Below, piece by piece: positions 51,083-51,800 of a stretch of DNA of 51,800 bases (position 1 is the stretch's first letter; each line of letters begins with the position of its first letter). Position numbers and translations under genes: made by a program. The notes beneath the pieces were generated by a model, which was given only the letters and a program-made list of their open reading frames with translations, was not told where the DNA came from and did not search any database. Source of the stretch: Halorubrum sp. 48-1-W (lineage in GTDB: Archaea > Halobacteriota > Halobacteria > Halobacteriales > Haloferacaceae); assembly GCF_003287355.1 (NCBI RefSeq), contig NZ_QMIM01000033.1, positions 1 to 51,800 of the forward strand, read 5' to 3'.

Positions 51083-51568
51083 ATGAGGATGAAGACCTGT
51101 CCCCGCTGTGAGGCGTCGATCGACGACTCCGCCCGGTTCTGCTCGCAGTGCGGCGCGCCGCAGACCGAGGAGGCTGCCGAGGAGCTCGACGAGTACGTAC
51201 GTCAGCAGGCGGAACAGGTCGCTGCGGAGTCCGGCGGGGTCAGGGGTGACGGCGGCCGTTCGGGTGGCACCGGGTCGGGCGACGTCACCACAGCGGACGT
51301 CTTCGGGGTCGCCGTCGAGGAGCTCACCGACCGCGAGCAGCTGTGGCGGCGCGGGTGCTACGTCGTGGGGTACGCCACGGTCGTGGTCGCGCTCACGCAG
51401 ATCACGAACCCCGGTGCGTGGTTCCTGTTGCTCGGCGGGATCGCGATCCTGCCGCCGACCCGGCGACTGCTCGGGCTTCCCGTCGGGGGGACGTTCAAGC
51501 GGGAGGCGATGGCGGGGCTGTACGTCGTGTTCGTGGCTCTCGGGGCGGCGTTGTTCTTCGTGTTATAG
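51083..51568 (+). CDS. Zinc-ribbon membrane protein
   Basis: A 161-residue protein. The N-terminal zinc ribbon is TCPRCEASIDDSARFCSQCGAPQ, with two CxxC pairs at about residues 5 and 20. An acidic/Gln-rich and Gly-rich linker follows (residues 30-75). The C-terminal half has three hydrophobic helices (about 92-110, 115-130, 143-161). I recall this layout from haloarchaeal zinc-ribbon proteins of unknown function. ATG 51083 is 25 bp after an AT-rich GAGTTAAG element, supporting a leaderless mRNA. Confidence 0.8.
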   Translation: MRMKTCPRCEASIDDSARFCSQCGAPQTEEAAEELDEYVRQQAEQVAAESGGVRGDGGRSGGTGSGDVTTADVFGVAVEELTDREQLWRRGCYVVGYATVVVALTQITNPGAWFLLLGGIAILPPTRRLLGLPVGGTFKREAMAGLYVVFVALGAALFFVL

Positions 51569-51605
51569 TTCGAGAGACGATCGATCTGCGGTTGCGGTTG
51601 GCGTC

Positions 51606-51775
51606 GCCGGCGCTTCGCGCCGGCTTCAAGCGAGAGCTTCGCTCTCGCCCTGCGCCGGTGAGCGCCTGGAGGGCGCGAACCGCCCGCGAGGTCGTCGGCG
51701 CGAAGCGCCGACTGCTCGGAAATCTCTGATTTCCGGTGGAGTCGACCGGCCGGAGCAACGCGGAGGCCGGTCGAC
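51606..51775. repeat. Cluster of small palindromes at window end
   Basis: Four hairpins with identical 8-bp stem + 3-nt loop + 8-bp stem geometry: 51606-51624 (loop TTC), 51630-51648 (loop TTC), 51694-51712 (loop GAA) and 51717-51735 (loop TCT). A 5+5+5 hairpin lies at 51662-51676, and an 11-bp inverted repeat with a 13-nt loop at 51741-51775. No coding gene is seen from 51569 to 51800. The end (CTGGGGAGGCGTGAGG) may begin another repeat copy. Confidence 0.85.
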
Positions 51776-51800
51776 GAGGCTGGGGAGGCGTGAGGTGCGG

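Overview
This 51.8 kb window is chromosomal DNA of a haloarchaeon (class Halobacteria, most like Halorubrum and relatives). The evidence is: very high G+C, acidic Asp/Glu-rich proteins, many genes starting about 25 bp downstream of a TATA-like box (leaderless mRNAs), archaeal L1-L10(P0)-L12 ribosomal proteins, an archaellum (arl) operon, a double TatC (TatCt), and several protein families known mainly from haloarchaea (DUF6653, DUF5822, DUF7269/DUF7519-like, BGTF surface protein). I see no provirus, integrase, transposase, CRISPR-Cas or toxin-antitoxin locus. Most of the window is core genome.

Layout. 1-325 holds a dispersed repeat. 326-11121: DUF6653 membrane protein; divergent tatC genes (single TatC and fused TatCt); uvrA; ridA; a MutS-family ATPase with an N-terminal HhH region; larE-like PP-loop enzyme. 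11234-18933: small membrane protein, glutaredoxin-like protein, alanyl-tRNA editing protein overlapping an AIR-synthase/HypE-like gene, acyl-CoA dehydrogenase overlapping a HAD hydrolase, DUF5822, panB, soluble histidine kinase with a degenerate receiver. 19085-21096: rpl1-rpl10-rpl12 operon with a candidate L1 autoregulatory leader. 21371-25378: biotin-dependent (propionyl-CoA type) carboxylase: pccB, small pccX, and pccA separated by a tiny opposite-strand gene. 25380-33391: two-TM protein, MBL-fold hydrolase, a four-gene DUF4129/DUF7269/DUF58/DUF7519 envelope cluster, KDG kinase, pyrE and a moxR AAA ATPase on the opposite strand. 33516-33600: tRNA-Ser(CGA). 33697-38675: small hypothetical, trehalose-synthase-like GH13 enzyme, htpX protease, HpcH aldolase, NAD-dependent epimerase. 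38700-39060: second copy of the dispersed repeat.

39093-48353 is one long minus-strand motility and chemotaxis operon read as cheY-cheC-cheD-arlCE-arlF-arlG-arlH-arlI-arlJ, with no archaellin gene and no separate arlD in the window. 48441-50855 encodes a secreted glycoprotein-like BGTF surface protein with a sequon-rich stalk. 51083-51568 encodes a zinc-ribbon membrane protein, followed by a run of strikingly uniform small palindromes that continues to the end of the window.

The most unusual signals are not whole genes. They are (i) an 89-bp perfect inverted repeat joining the window start to position 38.8 kb, embedded in a 31-nt repeat / 26-nt unrelated spacer arrangement; (ii) two genes (pccB and kdgK) whose GTG start overlaps the stop of a tiny, apparently leaderless upstream ORF; (iii) at least ten short tandem repeats (15-27 bp, plus one 54-bp unit), most inside acidic or low-complexity protein linkers, two across stop codons and one intergenic; and (iv) four consecutive hairpins of identical 8+3+8 geometry at the window end. 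Family names rest on reading the protein sequences from memory of the families; no database search was run.
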